Source of the DNA: Limonium bicolor | Lineage: Eukaryota > Streptophyta > Magnoliopsida > Caryophyllales > Plumbaginaceae | NCBI GenBank assembly: GCA_023374045.1 | Contig: CM041776.1 | Location: 479,187,375 to 479,251,374, forward strand | Reading direction: 5' to 3' | Length of the DNA: 64,000 nt | Shown here: in pieces, positions 21,772 through 34,214 of the stretch | Position numbering within the stretch: the first letter of the stretch is position 1 | Layout of the letters: each line of letters begins with the position of its first letter | Translations under genes and position numbers: made by a program | The notes under the pieces: model-generated | What the model was told of the DNA's origin: nothing | Database searches by the model: none | What the model saw: only the letters and a program-made list of their open reading frames with translations

Positions 21772-24511
21772 TGAAATACCCTGAACTTAAATATGGTGAT
21801 TATATTATTCTAATATAGTATTTAAGGGCCTAATAGTGCCTAAGTAATTTTGGTAAAGAAATAAATCAAAAGGAAATGTGAAAAACGCTTAGAAAGCGGA
21901 AAACGCTAAAATGAGCGTTAAATAACCATAGGAGGTACGAGACCTCGGTTATAGTATCATAAGTATTCCTAAGGCTTATTCATGCCTAATTAGTATACGG
22001 GAATGATTCCCGAAGAAAACGGATCCAAGAAATATATTAAAACGCTAAAAGAGCTTTAGCGCACGTTTTTCGAGGAAACCCGAAAACGTGATTTTTAAGT
22101 GGTCAAACGAACCCGTAGAATTATAAATCATTGAATAATAATTATTAAGCATTTATGGAAGCTTAATAACCAATAAAATAAAGAAACGAGGAAACTCCGG
22201 AAAACGGGCCCGGTTAGTGAATAGTATCAAAACAGGTAAAATAACGAGCGTTTTCTATAAAAGACAAAAAAAAAACGCTCCAGCTAGTGTAACAGTGGGG
22301 GCCGGTTTTTACTAATGTAAACAGCTCTCCCTCACACACACACACAAGTAACAAATAAGTAAATCAAAAAGCAAAAGGGTAAAAGTACAAAAAGTAAAAT
22401 AACACTCTCTCACCTCTCATTTCTCACTTTTCCTCTTCTCTCTCCCCCATTCTCTTTTCTCTCACCGTCTCCCTCCACCCTTCTCTCATTTGGGTGATTT
22501 TGAGAGCTCTTCCATGGCTTCCATGGCTCTCCTTCCTTCTTCCTCAAGCTCTAGCTCCATTTGAGCTCCAAAAATGTAAAACAAAACACATATTTGAACT
22601 CCCCTCATCCTCCTCTACATTTCTATCTTTTCAAAATTCGAAAAGGGTGAGTTTCATCTCCATGGGTTTTCCCCATTTGAAGAGAAAAGCACACCATTGT
22701 GAAGCTTGGAGTCTCCTCTTTCCAACAAAGGTAAAAATCCCCATGAAAGACCTCACTTTTCTCCATCTCTTGGTATGGCCGATTTTGGTCTCTCTTTCTT
22801 ACCTTGTTTTTCCTCTTGTTTTGGAGCTTTGCTTCAACCCTCCAATGGTGGTGAGAACACCTTCTTGAACCAAGGGCTAGAAACCCTCCTAAAGCACCCC
22901 AAAGGTAAACCCTAGAATTTGCATTTTAAACACTTCAATGAATTAGTGTTATTATGAGGGTTAGTAGATTAATTATGTTCTCTTTGTGTAATTTGGGTGT
23001 TGGGATGGAGTTTGGTAACTCCATCCCCCACAAAATCGATTTGAACAAGAAAGAGAGGAAAGAGGAGGAAATGGAAAAGAAATGAAGGAATCAAAAGCTC
23101 AAGGTAAAAGCTCATTCCTAATGTTAAATTTTATTGCATTAGAGTAATGGGAATGGGTAAAATATTTAAAGAACCCAAAACCTTGTACTAGTATTGAGAA
23201 TTGTGAAGTTTGAGTATTTAAGAGCAAGTATGTGGATTGTAGGCCTTAGAGCCAAATAATTGTGTATGAGTATTTGTATTGTGGATTGAGGAATATTGTT
23301 GTGTGTATTAGGATTTTGTATGTGTGCTGGTAGAACCCTCGTGGTTTGGCTAGAATAGGGATGGATTTGATGAGAAAGGATGTGTGTGGATAAGTAAGGA
23401 AAGTAGATGAGTTATGGCAAAATTTCGGTAGGAATTGTGCATTAAGGAATGACTTGGTGAATGGGAGAACCAAGGTATGTATTGGGGATAGTAGAGATGT
23501 TTATGACCATTGGGATGGTGATTGTAGTATGAGAAATAGGAAGTGTAAAATCTGTAGCAAAGTGTATAAGAATACATTGGAGAAGTTAGGAGAATTTAAT
23601 GTGCAGAATTTTGTAAAAAGAGTATTGGAACTTGGGTATAGGTAGTGCAAAGGCTTGGAAATGAATTGGTATGGTAAGGAGAGGTATTTAGAATGCTAGG
23701 AATGGCATTGGTGAGAAAGTATTGGATGGGAGAATTGAATTGTGAAATCTGTAGCATAAGTGCAACAAAAACTGTTACAAGTGTTGAAAGAAAGTGAGGA
23801 GAAATTGAGTATGTGGATGTAGAAAAGAGTAAGGGATTGTTGGATGAACTAAGGCAAATTGGAGGGCCTAGATATTGTTTAAACATGTGGGATTACATGT
23901 AGGAAGATTGGGGAAGTAATGGGTAAAAGAGAGGACTGAAAACAGATTTTAAAACTGAAGTACTGGGCCGGACCGGACTTGCGACCGGACTTGCAAGTTC
24001 GGTCGAGCCCAGATTTACAAAGACGGGTAACCTTCTGGAATCGACCGGACTTGCGACCGGACATGCAAGTTCGGTCGGACCAGAAATTTCACCCGTCAGA
24101 AACCTTCTGGAATGGACCGAACTTGCGACCGGACTTGCAAGTTCGGTCGGCCAGAAAATTTCCCGTACTGATAGCTACTGGAATGGACCGGACTTGCAAG
24201 GTCGGTCGCAAGTCCGGTCGAGTAAAAAAAAAATGTTTTATTACATGATTATAGTAATCATATGTATATATATATATGCCTATACAACATATGTATATAT
24301 ATGTGGTAATGCACCATTAATAAAGTAGTAAAGGTAAGAAAGTAAGTATATGAGTAGGAAAACAAGTATGGGAAATAATCAAATATGTTGAGAGTATGAG
24401 AACATTAAGTACACCGGGACAACGGGGTAAGTACGGGAGTAGTAATTATTTGTGTATCGTAAGAATGTAGTATTAATAATAATGTTGGAACATTATCAGT
24501 GGAACATGTGG
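21772..24511 (+). repeat. Element A right LTR, first 2.7 kb
   Basis: Follows the left LTR closely to 'ggaacattatcagtggaacatgtg', then is interrupted by the TGTAACACCCC end of element B. In the left LTR the same point continues 'tgaaccaagg'. Confidence 0.88.
23971..24222. repeat. Palindrome array, right LTR copy
   Basis: Copy of the array at 14265-14517. The fourth unit is a slightly better palindrome here (GTCGGTCGCAAGTCCGGTCG). Confidence 0.88.
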
Positions 24512-27500
24512 TGTAACACCCCAACCCGAAATCCAATAACCTGAACGGCGATCACTCCCAAATAAAATACAACTGCAGCGGAAATAAATACAACAACCGG
24601 GCGGTATTACAATGCCGTTGGCCACCCTTGTGACCAACAAGGCTAAATCCAAATACAATCTCCAAAAGTCACGGTCTGAATACGAATACAATCCGAGATA
24701 CTAGGAATCAAACTCTAATGTAAAATACTTAAGTAAAAACAAGTAACTATAAGAAGACTCCCATAGCTTGAATCTACCCCACCTACACTCGGTGTGGTAA
24801 TCTTCTCAACTTCAGGTACCTGAAAAATGGGGGTGCCCCCAAAGGGGCTCAGCAAACAATGCTGGTATGGAAAACGTGCAGCCCATCGTCTACCGGGCCA
24901 CACCAACTACTTTGTCGAACACATGCAGTTCATTTTTATAAAGCTGTAAACAAGCATAGTCTGATAATAACAAGTATCCATACAAGGACAATAATGTCAC
25001 ATAGAACAAGACACAGAAGGTCGTGTTAGCTGAACTGAAATTCTTTAATGATAGTCGGTCCACACAATGGGACTGACAGGTATAACTGAATATCTTAAAT
25101 AGTGGAGGTATAGTGACCTCGTTAAGATTGAAAGGTTGGGTATAAAAACCCCAGGAGATAACGTAGTTAAACCCTGAACTGAGAGGCGTGAGAAATAGAA
25201 TCCCACTAGAGGAATGAAGTCTTCCTCAAACTGAAGGGCATTAGAAACCGGAAGGAATAGAGTCTTCCTCCCAACTGAAAGTTCCGTCGCGACGTAGATA
25301 GGAGACGACCTGAGACAGGTACAACTCCTGTAGCATGCATGGCCAGATCCAACTGGGCTCCTCGTCTCGTAGTATAGAATTGTTAAGTGTCATATAAGGA
25401 CGTTAAACAAGAATACAATGTGTACTGTCAATTATCACGTTTAGGATAATGACGTTTGTTATAAACTGAAGTTAGTGAGAGACTTGAGCACAAGTCCTCG
25501 GTATACTGAAACACAGGTATTTAATCCACTGGTATAGTAGTGTTTGTATGCGTGGGACATACACGTTGTAGTCAGCAACATTCACGCACATAAAATAATA
25601 CCACAGTGTGCAAGAGTAAAACAACATTTTACATTAATTATCTTGGTCGTTAATTCAAACAACAGATAGCACACAAGCCGGTGTAATCCGGTAGAAAACA
25701 GGTTGCAAGAATCCCATACCGTTCACCGTAGACTGTACTTGTAAATTCCCGGTCAACGTCTGGTCAAACAAGGTCCTAGAATAGGATTAACTGAGAGGGT
25801 TAATTTTTGTTACCCTTATATAATGATTCTTTTGAATCTTTTAACAATTCTCGTAGTTGTTATTTCATGTGAGGTTTATTTCTTTTAATTACCTCATGAT
25901 TTAATGTATATCTTATTTGTTATTCTTTTTGATTTATTTATAAATCCTTTGATGTACATATATGTATTCATACATTCACGTACTATATTTGTTGTTTATT
26001 TTTATTTGTCTAAGTGACACAACAACTTATAATATTCTTAACTATTTTATATGTCATACATGGACATAAGATTCTTATAGTTTTCATTATTCCTCCTTTA
26101 ACATAAATAATAATGATTGGTTACCTTTAATTTCCTTATAACTATATAAGTCATAGTTTTACCTCGTAATCCCTTTAATCAAAGTTCTTTCTTCTAATTC
26201 CTCCAAATATCCATATAGGACCTATATTTATTCAAATCTAAATTATTACCCTTATATTTTGGTTATTTACAAATCAACCATATTAATTCATAAACTTTAC
26301 ATTTAAATTCTAATCTCTTTATATTATAGAGTTTTAATTTCTTACTTAGCTAAATTACCTAGTCACACTAATATTTTGGTATATAGCTCTTAAATATTAT
26401 AACTTTCAAAAAATAGCAACTTAGCCCCTTAATTCTCGGCAATAATAATTTATTTCCTATAATTACAATTTAACCATAAAATCTTATAACTTTACATAAT
26501 GCCTTATAAACTATAGTTTTAATTTTAATTCTCCATAAATGCCGAATGTATATATATAAATTCTTAAATTACCAAACTAACCCAAAGTAATTCGGCTTTG
26601 TCATTTATTCTTCCTTAATTACATTTCACCCCAAAACTTTATAATAGTTTCTTAATAACTTATAAACTAAAGTCTAAATATTTAATTCCTCAAAATTTCG
26701 AAAGTGAGTCTAATAAATCTCTTAATTATGAATTCGCCCACTAATAAGTTCTAAACTTTCATAACAACTTTTATAAATTACATAATAGCCCAAAACTTTA
26801 TAAAATGCTATTTTAACACTTGTTTAAATTATCTAAAATTCATGAACTTAATTCCTAACCTTATATTATTCATAATTACACCAAATACCCCTTTAGCTCT
26901 CGGCTTTCACAATAAATCCACTAAACTTTGTAAAAATTACATTTAACCACATAACTTAATTAATTAGCCATTTAAGCACTAATAAAATATTTTTAACTCT
27001 CCAAACTTTATAATATAAGTTTATATACATAAGTAGCTCATATAAATCTATTCTTCACTTAGGCAATTCGGCCATAATAAATAGTGACCATATAGTATAT
27101 AAAAGTGGATTTATATGTCATGATAAATGTACATAAAATCCTATGAGTCATATAACTTATGTAAAAATTATTGTAATGTCTTATATTGATTCTTAGCTCA
27201 AAATAAAGTATTTTTGCCCTTGATATTCGGCCTTAATTAATTTGTAACATAAATAAATTCTATGACACAAAAATGTGTCTTAAGGTAAATATTTTCTATA
27301 TATGTTATAGATTATATTTTTGGCATATAAAAACCATATAGTTTCGGTATTAATTAACCTAGGAGGTATACATAATTTTTGTAGAATTTTTAGAAGCTTA
27401 ATAAAGCTTATAACATAAAGATTTACTTAGTAAACTTACTTCTTAACAAAGGTGGTTAAGTGCTTGAACTTCTTCTTGAATCTCCAAGCCTTCTCCTAGG

Positions 27501-29376
27501 TAAACTTGATGCTCCTCTTCGGTTTTATGCAAGAGGTGAAGGTGTTTAGGAGTTAGATCTTCAACAAAGACCTTAAGTAGATTTGTAAGTAGTTTTACAA
27601 GACTTTACCTTAGACTTTTCTCCTTATAAATTCGGCACTCCTAAGGTAGATGAAGAACAGTTTTCCTTCATCAAAATGAAGAAGAAAAGAGACTTAGAAG
27701 AAGTAGAACTTGGTTACACATAAAAATGTGCTTTAAGGATTTTCAAGCTTTAAAACCCTAAGATAACCTTGAGATGCTCCTTGGTTTAATGTTGGTTTGG
27801 ACAATCTCCTTGGAGAACTAATTGATGTCGAATGCTTGTTGTTAAGCTAGGAAGAGTTTTGCTTCAAGGCTTGCCAAGAAATGCTAGGAAATTACCTTAA
27901 AGATGAAGATAGAAGTTAAACCTCCATTAATGGACTTAAGAGCTTCAAAGGAAGAAGATGAAGCAAGGAGAGAGAGCTTAGAACCTTACCAATTCGTGAA
28001 TGAAGAGTGCAAGGAGGGAAATGAGACTAAACTTACGTATAAGGTAAGATTGCCTTTGGAAATTGATTTTTTTGTTTTGTCAATTTTTAATGTCATTTGA
28101 CTATTCTTTTCCTTAGTTTATTACATAGATTATTGGCTCAATAAAAGCCCTTCTTTACTGCATAAAACCGGCCATGTGGTGTGACTAAGCAAGAGTTGGA
28201 AAGAAAATAATGTTGGCTAGAAGACAAGGTAAGAAAAGGTAAGGTATCTTCTTTTGATTTTTTCTAAGTTTTGCTTGTCTTCTTCTCCTCTTGTAGCTGG
28301 ACGAATTCAAGCTCAATTGGGAGGTCTCCACCGGTCATGAAGAGCCAAGGAAGAGCTAAGGAAGGTCACATGCTTAAGAAATCAAAAGGCAAAAAGAAAA
28401 GGAATCTACTTTTTGCTTTTAGTATTTGTTTTGTATCTAGCTCACATGGCCTTATTCCATGACCTAATTTCGACAGCTCTATGGTCAAATGAGACCTACA
28501 TACTTTGGCATTAAGTAATATAACACATGGGATGATGAGTCATCATGTTTTAAGCCTTTTATAAACTTTTAAAGCAAATTTTATACTAGTTTTTGCTCTC
28601 AAAATCGGCCCCTATAGAGAGTCTTGTTGACTAGTCACACCAACTGATTTAGAAGGTCATTTTAACCCTATTTAAGATTACCAATTCGTGGCATGTCAAA
28701 AACTACAAGGCAATTGCGTAAAACGCGTTTTCGTGACACCCGAAGGTGTGTTTTTGTGCTCTAAGGAAATTTTGGGAAACAAATTGTTTTTTTATGAGTT
28801 CCAAGTGTTTGTAAACACTTATTATAGTAAATAAACATATATTAAGATGTTACATTGGGTTATATGGGGTTATATCAACCCATGACATAATTTACGGGCC
28901 ATCGGGACACACCCGGGCAAAAAGGAGCGCTAAGAAATCCTCCTGTTGTTTTTGCTGAATTTTGAGAAACCACTTCGTAGGTTCTCTTTATAATGGTTAA
29001 TAATGATGTTAGGAACTCAAGGAATTAATTTTATAGGAGTTCGTGCCACCTCGGCACTCCTCCGGACTTTTCGTGCTTTAAGGGGCGTGCGTGAGCACTC
29101 ACGAGCGTTTTGCGTTTTGATGACTGAATATAGCTTAGGGAATATGTTTATATATTCATATAATAGTTGTATGACCATTTAGTTTGAATATTAGAGGGTC
29201 ATACAAGGTCATGTTTGACCATATGCTTCTAAGGCGTTTTAGCGTTTATGGAGAAACAACTGTTTTACGTAACGTTCTCATGCATGGGTTTGCATGCGTA
29301 CGTGAAATGATTTATAATAGAATTATTTTCCATTAAATAATGGTTTAATAATATTATTTAGATTTGGGGTATTTCA
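24512..29376 (-). repeat. Element B 3' LTR, complete (4865 bp)
   Basis: On the plus strand it runs TGTAACACCCCAACCC...TTTGGGGTATTTCA. These ends are imperfect inverted copies of each other. Open frames at 27903-28100 and 28271-28462 recur in the other LTR and are LTR sequence, not genes. Confidence 0.92.
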
Positions 29377-29393
29377 GTCTACCCCCCTTAAAA
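29377..29393 (-). other. Element B polypurine tract
   Basis: Minus strand AAGGGGGGTAGAC directly before the 3' LTR. Confidence 0.88.
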
Positions 29394-29793
29394 AAGGACT
29401 TCGCCCCGAAGTCTCATATCTAAATTATAAGGTTGTGGGGAATCAAGTTCCACTAAATATCCACAACTCAATCTAGTTTTTAGGGATCAAGTCCCAAGTC
29501 TCTATATTTCTAAGTTCACAGTGTACATCAAACACAACAGGAATACTTTGGAACAATATAGTGTAATGTAACAACACAGTCACTTTTCATATCAAATAGT
29601 GCAGTGTAGTGCACCTAAAACTTTCATTGTAGTGTAACAAAGTACACACCAAACAAGTAGAAGTACAAAGTACATTCAGATATAGTGTTACAGAAGAACA
29701 TAGGTAGACAAAGTGTCACTGAAATGCACAAAAGTGCAGCAAAATGCACACAAAAGTGCGACAAAATGCATACTAAATTCACAAATGAAAAAG

Positions 29794-29811
29794 GCTCTAC
29801 CCCCCAAAAAA
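29794..29811 (-). other. Second polypurine-like tract in element B
   Basis: Minus strand TTGGGGGGTAGAGCC, about 40 bp past the end of the pol reading frame and 400 bp before the LTR-adjacent tract. Confidence 0.6.
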
Positions 29812-29847
29812 AAGAGGGGTACGCCCCCGTACCCTAGACTAAAGTGT

Positions 29848-31420
29848 CTAGTCGGTAAATAAAGAGGGAAATTTCGCTCGCATATCTGCTTCTAATTCCC
29901 ATGTGGCCTCTTCCACATCGTGGTTCGACCAAAGAACCTTTACTAGACTCACAGATTTGTTTCGTGTATCTCGTGTCTTTCTGTCTAAGATTCGTTGCGT
30001 GTGTTTCCACATACTGCATTGTTGGTTCTAATGAGAGTGTCTCTGGTTGTAGAACATGCGAAGGATGAGGCATGTATTTCTTAAGCTGAGACACATGAAA
30101 AACATTATGTACTTTGCCCAACTCGGCTGGCAAATCAAGTCGATATGCCACAAGGCCCACCCGCTCTATGATAGCGTAGGGTCCTACAAATTTCGGGCTT
30201 AGCTTGCCCTTTTGCCCAAATCTGAATACACCCTTCATGGGTGATACTCGTAGAAATACCTGGTCGCCAACTGCGAACTCAAGGTCTCGTCGCCTCTCGT
30301 CAGCATATGATTTCTGTCTGTCTTGTGCTGCTTTCATGTTACTTCTGATTTGTTGTACTTCTGCCTGGACTTGCTCTAAGTACTCAGGCCCAATGATGAC
30401 GGTCTCACTAGACTCGTCCCAGCACAATGGTGTGCGACATGGTCTGCCATATAAGGCTTGGAAAGGTGACATCTGTATAGAGGCGTGATAGCTGTTATTG
30501 TATGCAAACTCGATGAGATGTAGTCTATCTATCCAGCTGCCCTGGAAATCCAAGGCACATGCTCGTAGCATGTCCTCTAAGGTCTGAATAGTCCTCTCTG
30601 ACTGTCCATCTGTCTGAGGATGAAATGCTGTGCTAAGCTTCAACTCAGTGCCGAGTGCCTCGCGAGTAGCTCGCCAGTATTGTGAGAGAAATCTAGTGTC
30701 TCGATCTGAAACAATAGTCTTAGGTACTCCATGATGTCTGATAATCTCCTGCTCAAATAGTTCTGCCAACTTTGGCACTTTCCAAGTGTCTTTCATCGGA
30801 ATAAACCTAGCAACCTTAGTCAGTCGGTCAACAACAACCCAAATCATATTAAGGCCTCCTCTCGTAGGTGGTAGTCCCACCACGAAGTCCATGGAGATAT
30901 CATAAAACTTCCACTCTGGAACTGGCATAGACTGTACCATACCTCCTGGTCGTCTATGTTCGAATTTCACTTTCTGACAAGTGAGACATCGAATCACATA
31001 TTCTGTCACGTCACTCTTCATACCACTCCACCAGAAATACCTCTTTAGATCTTTGTACATCTTAGAGGCTCCTGGATGGACAGATGTGGAAGAAGTGTGG
31101 GACTCTCGAAGAATATGCTCCTTTATATCTGTGCTGTCTCTGGGAATACACAATCTGCCCTTCAATCTGATGAGTCCATCATCATGTAACTGGAACTCAT
31201 ACTTTCCACCCTCAAATGTACCGTCAATCAACTTCTGACTGATCTCCATCATTCGCTGATCACTCTGCTGTGCGCTACGAATGTCGTCTATAAGACTCGA
31301 GCTAGCCACAATGGCATTTAGAGAATGTGCTCGTCGACTCAGTGCGTCTGCTACAACATTAGCTTTCCCTTCTTTGTACTGCAAATCAATGTCATAGTCC
31401 TTAAGAAATTCAACCCATTC
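29848..31420 (-). pseudogene. Integrase with chromodomain (frameshifted)
   Basis: Long open stretch 29834-31384. Order: QYKEGKANVVADALSRR (RNase H tail), zinc-binding domain (His residues in the HTSSTSVHPG region, CLTCQK), catalytic core with Asp in SMDFVVGLP, Asp in VSDRDTRF and Glu in GQSERTIQT, all three present, then a GPY/F-type domain (KFVGPYAIIERVG) and VHNVFHVSQLKKY. After HPSHVL the long frame leaves the expected protein; a neighbouring frame carries a chromodomain-like end (ILDRKTRDTRNKSVSLVK, EEATWE) stopping at 29848. The link to RNase H is also broken near 31420. The integrase core itself looks intact. Confidence 0.92.
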
Positions 31421-31985
31421 TTTGTCTCATGTTTAACTCCTTCTGGGTGAATACATACTTCAAACTCTTGTGATCCGAATATACGGTCATCTGGACACCA
31501 TACAGGTAGTGGCGCCAGATCTTCAATGCAAAAACAATAGCTCCAAGCTCTAAGTCATGTGTGGGATAGTTTTCCTCATGTTTCTTCAACTGTCGGGAAG
31601 CGTAGGCGACTACCTTCCCATTCTGCATGAGTACACACCCTAATCCCCTGCCTGATGCATCACAGTAAACTTCATAACCCTCTGTGCCTTCAGGTATAGT
31701 CAAAACTGGTGCTGATGTCAAAGCATTCTTCAAAAGCTCGAATGAGGTCTCACATTCAGTAGTCCATGTGAAAGGTGCGTCCTTCTTCATTAAGCTGGTC
31801 ATAGGTTTGGCTATTTTGGAGAAGTCTCTGACAAACCTTCTGTAGTATCCTGCTAAACCAAGGAAACTCCTGATGTCCGTAACGGTCTTTGGCCTAGGCC
31901 AAGTGCGAACTGCTTCTATCTTTGCTGGATCCACTGCAATCCCAGCATCAGAGATAACATGTCCTAAAAAGGAAACTCTGTCCAA
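31410..31985 (-). pseudogene. RT C-terminal part and RNase H
   Basis: Begins in the RT thumb/connection ([21 protein letters not shown]). RNase H catalytic residues are visible: Asp in [10 protein letters not shown], Glu in [12 protein letters not shown] and Asp in [12 protein letters not shown]. This segment is open, but it is cut from the RT core upstream and from the integrase downstream by frame changes. Confidence 0.93.
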
Positions 31986-32690
31986 CCAAAACTCACATTG
32001 GAGAACTTAGCATAGAGCTGGTTCTCCCTTAAGATCTCAAGTACATGTCGGAGGGACTCTCGTGCTCTCTTAGACTTTGTAGATGAGGAGTCATCTTATC
32101 CAACTCATGTTTCTTAAGATCTCAAGATATATGTATGAAACTATGTCTTCCTTGTCATAGATAGGATGTCTGAATGATACAACCACGGTGATCAGCCATC
32201 TGTATAATCTGTCTTGTCATCCTAGATGAGTGCAATGCATTACAAAATGTATAACGTGTAATCATGAGTGGCCATATGTCTAATGTCATTGTACTGTCAC
32301 TGAGCTGATCTGGTAGTATCTATATGATCTGATACAAAACAAGACTGAATTCAGCTGATCAAACAAATCATCAATCCGTGGTATGGATATTTGTTCTTCA
32401 CCGATACTGCATTAAGCTTCTGTAATCAATACATAAACGAAGGCTCCATCATTCTCTTCACAAAAGCACTGGTGCTCCCCAAGGAGATACACTAGGTCGT
32501 ATGTATCCCTGTCTAATAAATCTTTCAGCTGCTCTTTCAACTCAGCCATCTCTGCTGGTGCCATACGGTACGGTGCCTTAGCTATGGGACCGGTACCTGG
32601 TAGTAATTCAATAGAGAACTCTACCTCTCTGGATGGCGGTAAGCCCGGAAGTTCCTTTGGAAAAATATCCGGAAATTCTGACACTACTGG
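31986..32690 (-). pseudogene. Reverse transcriptase core, mostly lost
   Basis: The N-terminal RT segment is visible (ELPGLPPSREVEFSIEL, PYRMAPAEMAELKEQL), then scattered pieces (LNAVSVKNKYP near 32400; IDDLFDQL near 32360). Between about 32340 and 31990 there is no coherent RT and the catalytic YxDD segment is not found in any frame. Several deletions and indels are inferred. Confidence 0.85.
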
Positions 32691-33253
32691 CATATTTGGA
32701 TCAAAATCAGGGTCGTGCTCTACATCCTGAACATAGCATAAATATACCTCCTTATGCTTCCTGACTTGCTTGTACATAGACATAGCAGATATAACTTTTA
32801 TTGACGGTGCCCTAGGGCTCTGATGGTAAGATACTGTCACTCCTGATGGGCTCTTAAGCAACAGTCTGCGCTCTGCACAAAGAATGCGGCCTCTGTGCCG
32901 CCCTAACCAGTCCATCCCGACTATAACGTCGAATCCTAGACCTCTGAACTCAATAAGGTCAATAGGAAATTTCTCCTCCTTAATACTGATAGTGGCTCCT
33001 CTATAAGACGAGTGCAACTGATCTTCTCCTTAGACGGGAGTGCCACCTTAAAATCAGGTAACTCTACAGCGTCTAGCCCCAACTTCCTCGCAAGCGAAGA
33101 GGTGAAACGAAAGTATGTGAGGCTCCGGAGTCAAACAGTACTAATGCATCCACTCCATTAACCGGAAAGGTACCAGTGAGGATCGAGCCGCCCTTGCTGG
33201 CCTCCTCCTCAGTAAGTATACTTAAGGCACCTTCCGCCCCCTTAGCATAACCT
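32691..33253 (-). pseudogene. Retroviral-type aspartic protease
   Basis: The active-site motif LFDSGASHTF is readable, with the Asp-Ser-Gly codons at 33124-33132. The frame then breaks several times. The C-terminal part reads DLIEFRGLGFDVIVGMDWLG in the open stretch ending at 32412. This enzyme would cleave the element polyprotein. The AlkB-like insert begins immediately upstream. Confidence 0.82.
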
Positions 33254-34214
33254 AATAACAGAATCTGAGTAAGTACTTTGATATATGATGGGGTCTAAAG
33301 ACATTCACTTTCATAACAATAATGCTTCATTGATGAGATGATCTCCTTTCAGATGTCCAAACAATTACAATACTAGTACTTTCTAAAAGTCAAACTTAAT
33401 CTTCCTGGTTTCATGTGAGTGGTGTTTATCACTGTCGAAGGTGCTGTGTTTAATTTAATCCTTTTAATTCCATGGTATAGCAACCTTGACTTTCCACCCA
33501 TTACTAAAACATCTCCTGAACTCAATATGATTTTCTTTGCAAGGTCCACACGCTTCTGCTCGCCATAAAGGAACTCTGCGTCATCCAATTGACAAAGACA
33601 ATACTGGTATCCCCTGTTCAAGGGACCCTTTTGTTTCATCATTGTCCTGGTGTAGTCCTAAGCAGCCTCCTTCTTCATAGAAGTTGATGATACATAGATC
33701 AGCCCTTAAGTTGGGAACTGGATCTTCTTTTAGTTGCTGAGCTGTATTAACGGCTTGTTCCACAATTTGTAAAAATTCTTCTGGGATTTTTGGCACTTGT
33801 GCTCCATCTCCATTTCTTGTATCTGGTAGGTCTTTGAGTAAGGATTCCAATCCTTTCCTAAGCACATCATTTCAGCTTCATCTTTGATCCTCCTGGAAAT
33901 TCTGGAGTGTAGAACCCTCCTGGTCCTGCTCCCAATTCCTGACATCTTCTGATGATTGCAATTTGTGTCTCCGGTGTTAGGTATCCTTTGAGTAATATCA
34001 AACCTGGTTGGATAACCTTACATTGTTCGTTCCCTGGTTCTTGTACTTTGATAATGTTTTCTCCCAGGGAGGGCGGTGAGGGAATAGGAAAGCATATCTT
34101 ATAGCTTCCTACGTGGTTTAAATTTTACTAGTGAGTTTTACTAATTCTTTCCTACTCAATTAGGCAATCAAGGCATGCAAGCACTCATTCACATCATCCA
34201 TTGCTCAATAACAG
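33254..34214. repeat. Possible 8-bp direct repeat flanking the AlkB-like insert
   Basis: AATAACAG occurs at 33254-33261 and 34207-34214, close to the expected edges of the captured DNA. It could be a target duplication or chance. Confidence 0.3.
33373..34075 (-). pseudogene. Captured plant AlkB-like 2OG-Fe(II) dioxygenase, broken
   Basis: AlkB-family enzymes remove alkyl groups from nucleic acids using Fe(II) and 2-oxoglutarate. On the minus strand the order is: GENIIKVQEP, VIQPGLILLKGYLTPETQ, GPGGFYTPEFPGGSKMKL; MMCLGKDWNP; VPKIPEEFLQIVEQA; LCIINFYEEGGCLGLHQDND; DAEFLYGEQKRVDLAKKIIL; SGDVLVMGGKSRLLYHG; MKPGRLSLTFRKY then stop. Iron ligands are visible (His and Asp of HQD with the His codon at 33650-33652, distal His of YHG), as are the two Arg of RLSLTFR that fit the 2OG site. 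The frame breaks near 33872, 33822 and 33582, each explainable by one base. No intron-sized interruption is seen. The wording is closest to plant AlkB-like proteins (Arabidopsis At3g14140/At5g01780 type). It lies in sense between gag and protease of element B. No start codon is assigned. Confidence 0.88.

Larger units (their letters stand above)
12080..24511 (+). mobile_element. Element A: large non-coding LTR retrotransposon (LARD-like)
   Basis: Left LTR 12080-16560 and partial right LTR 21772-24511 are closely similar from TGAAATACCC onward. The LTR ends in GGGGTGTTACA, so the termini form an imperfect inverted pair typical of Tekay/Del-type elements. Internal DNA (16561-21771) has a decayed primer-binding site at its left edge and a polypurine tract at its right edge but no gag or pol resemblance in any frame. 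This fits a LARD, a large non-autonomous derivative. The right LTR is interrupted by element B at 24512 and its remaining roughly 1.7 kb is not found in the window. Confidence 0.85.

Noticed and set aside
28271..28462. 63-residue frame repeated at 39557-39748
   Set aside because: The two are the same position in the two LTRs of element B, not a gene family.
33373..34075. A working AlkB-type repair gene
   Set aside because: Three frame breaks, no assigned start codon and no own promoter; called a pseudogene unless reads correct the breaks.
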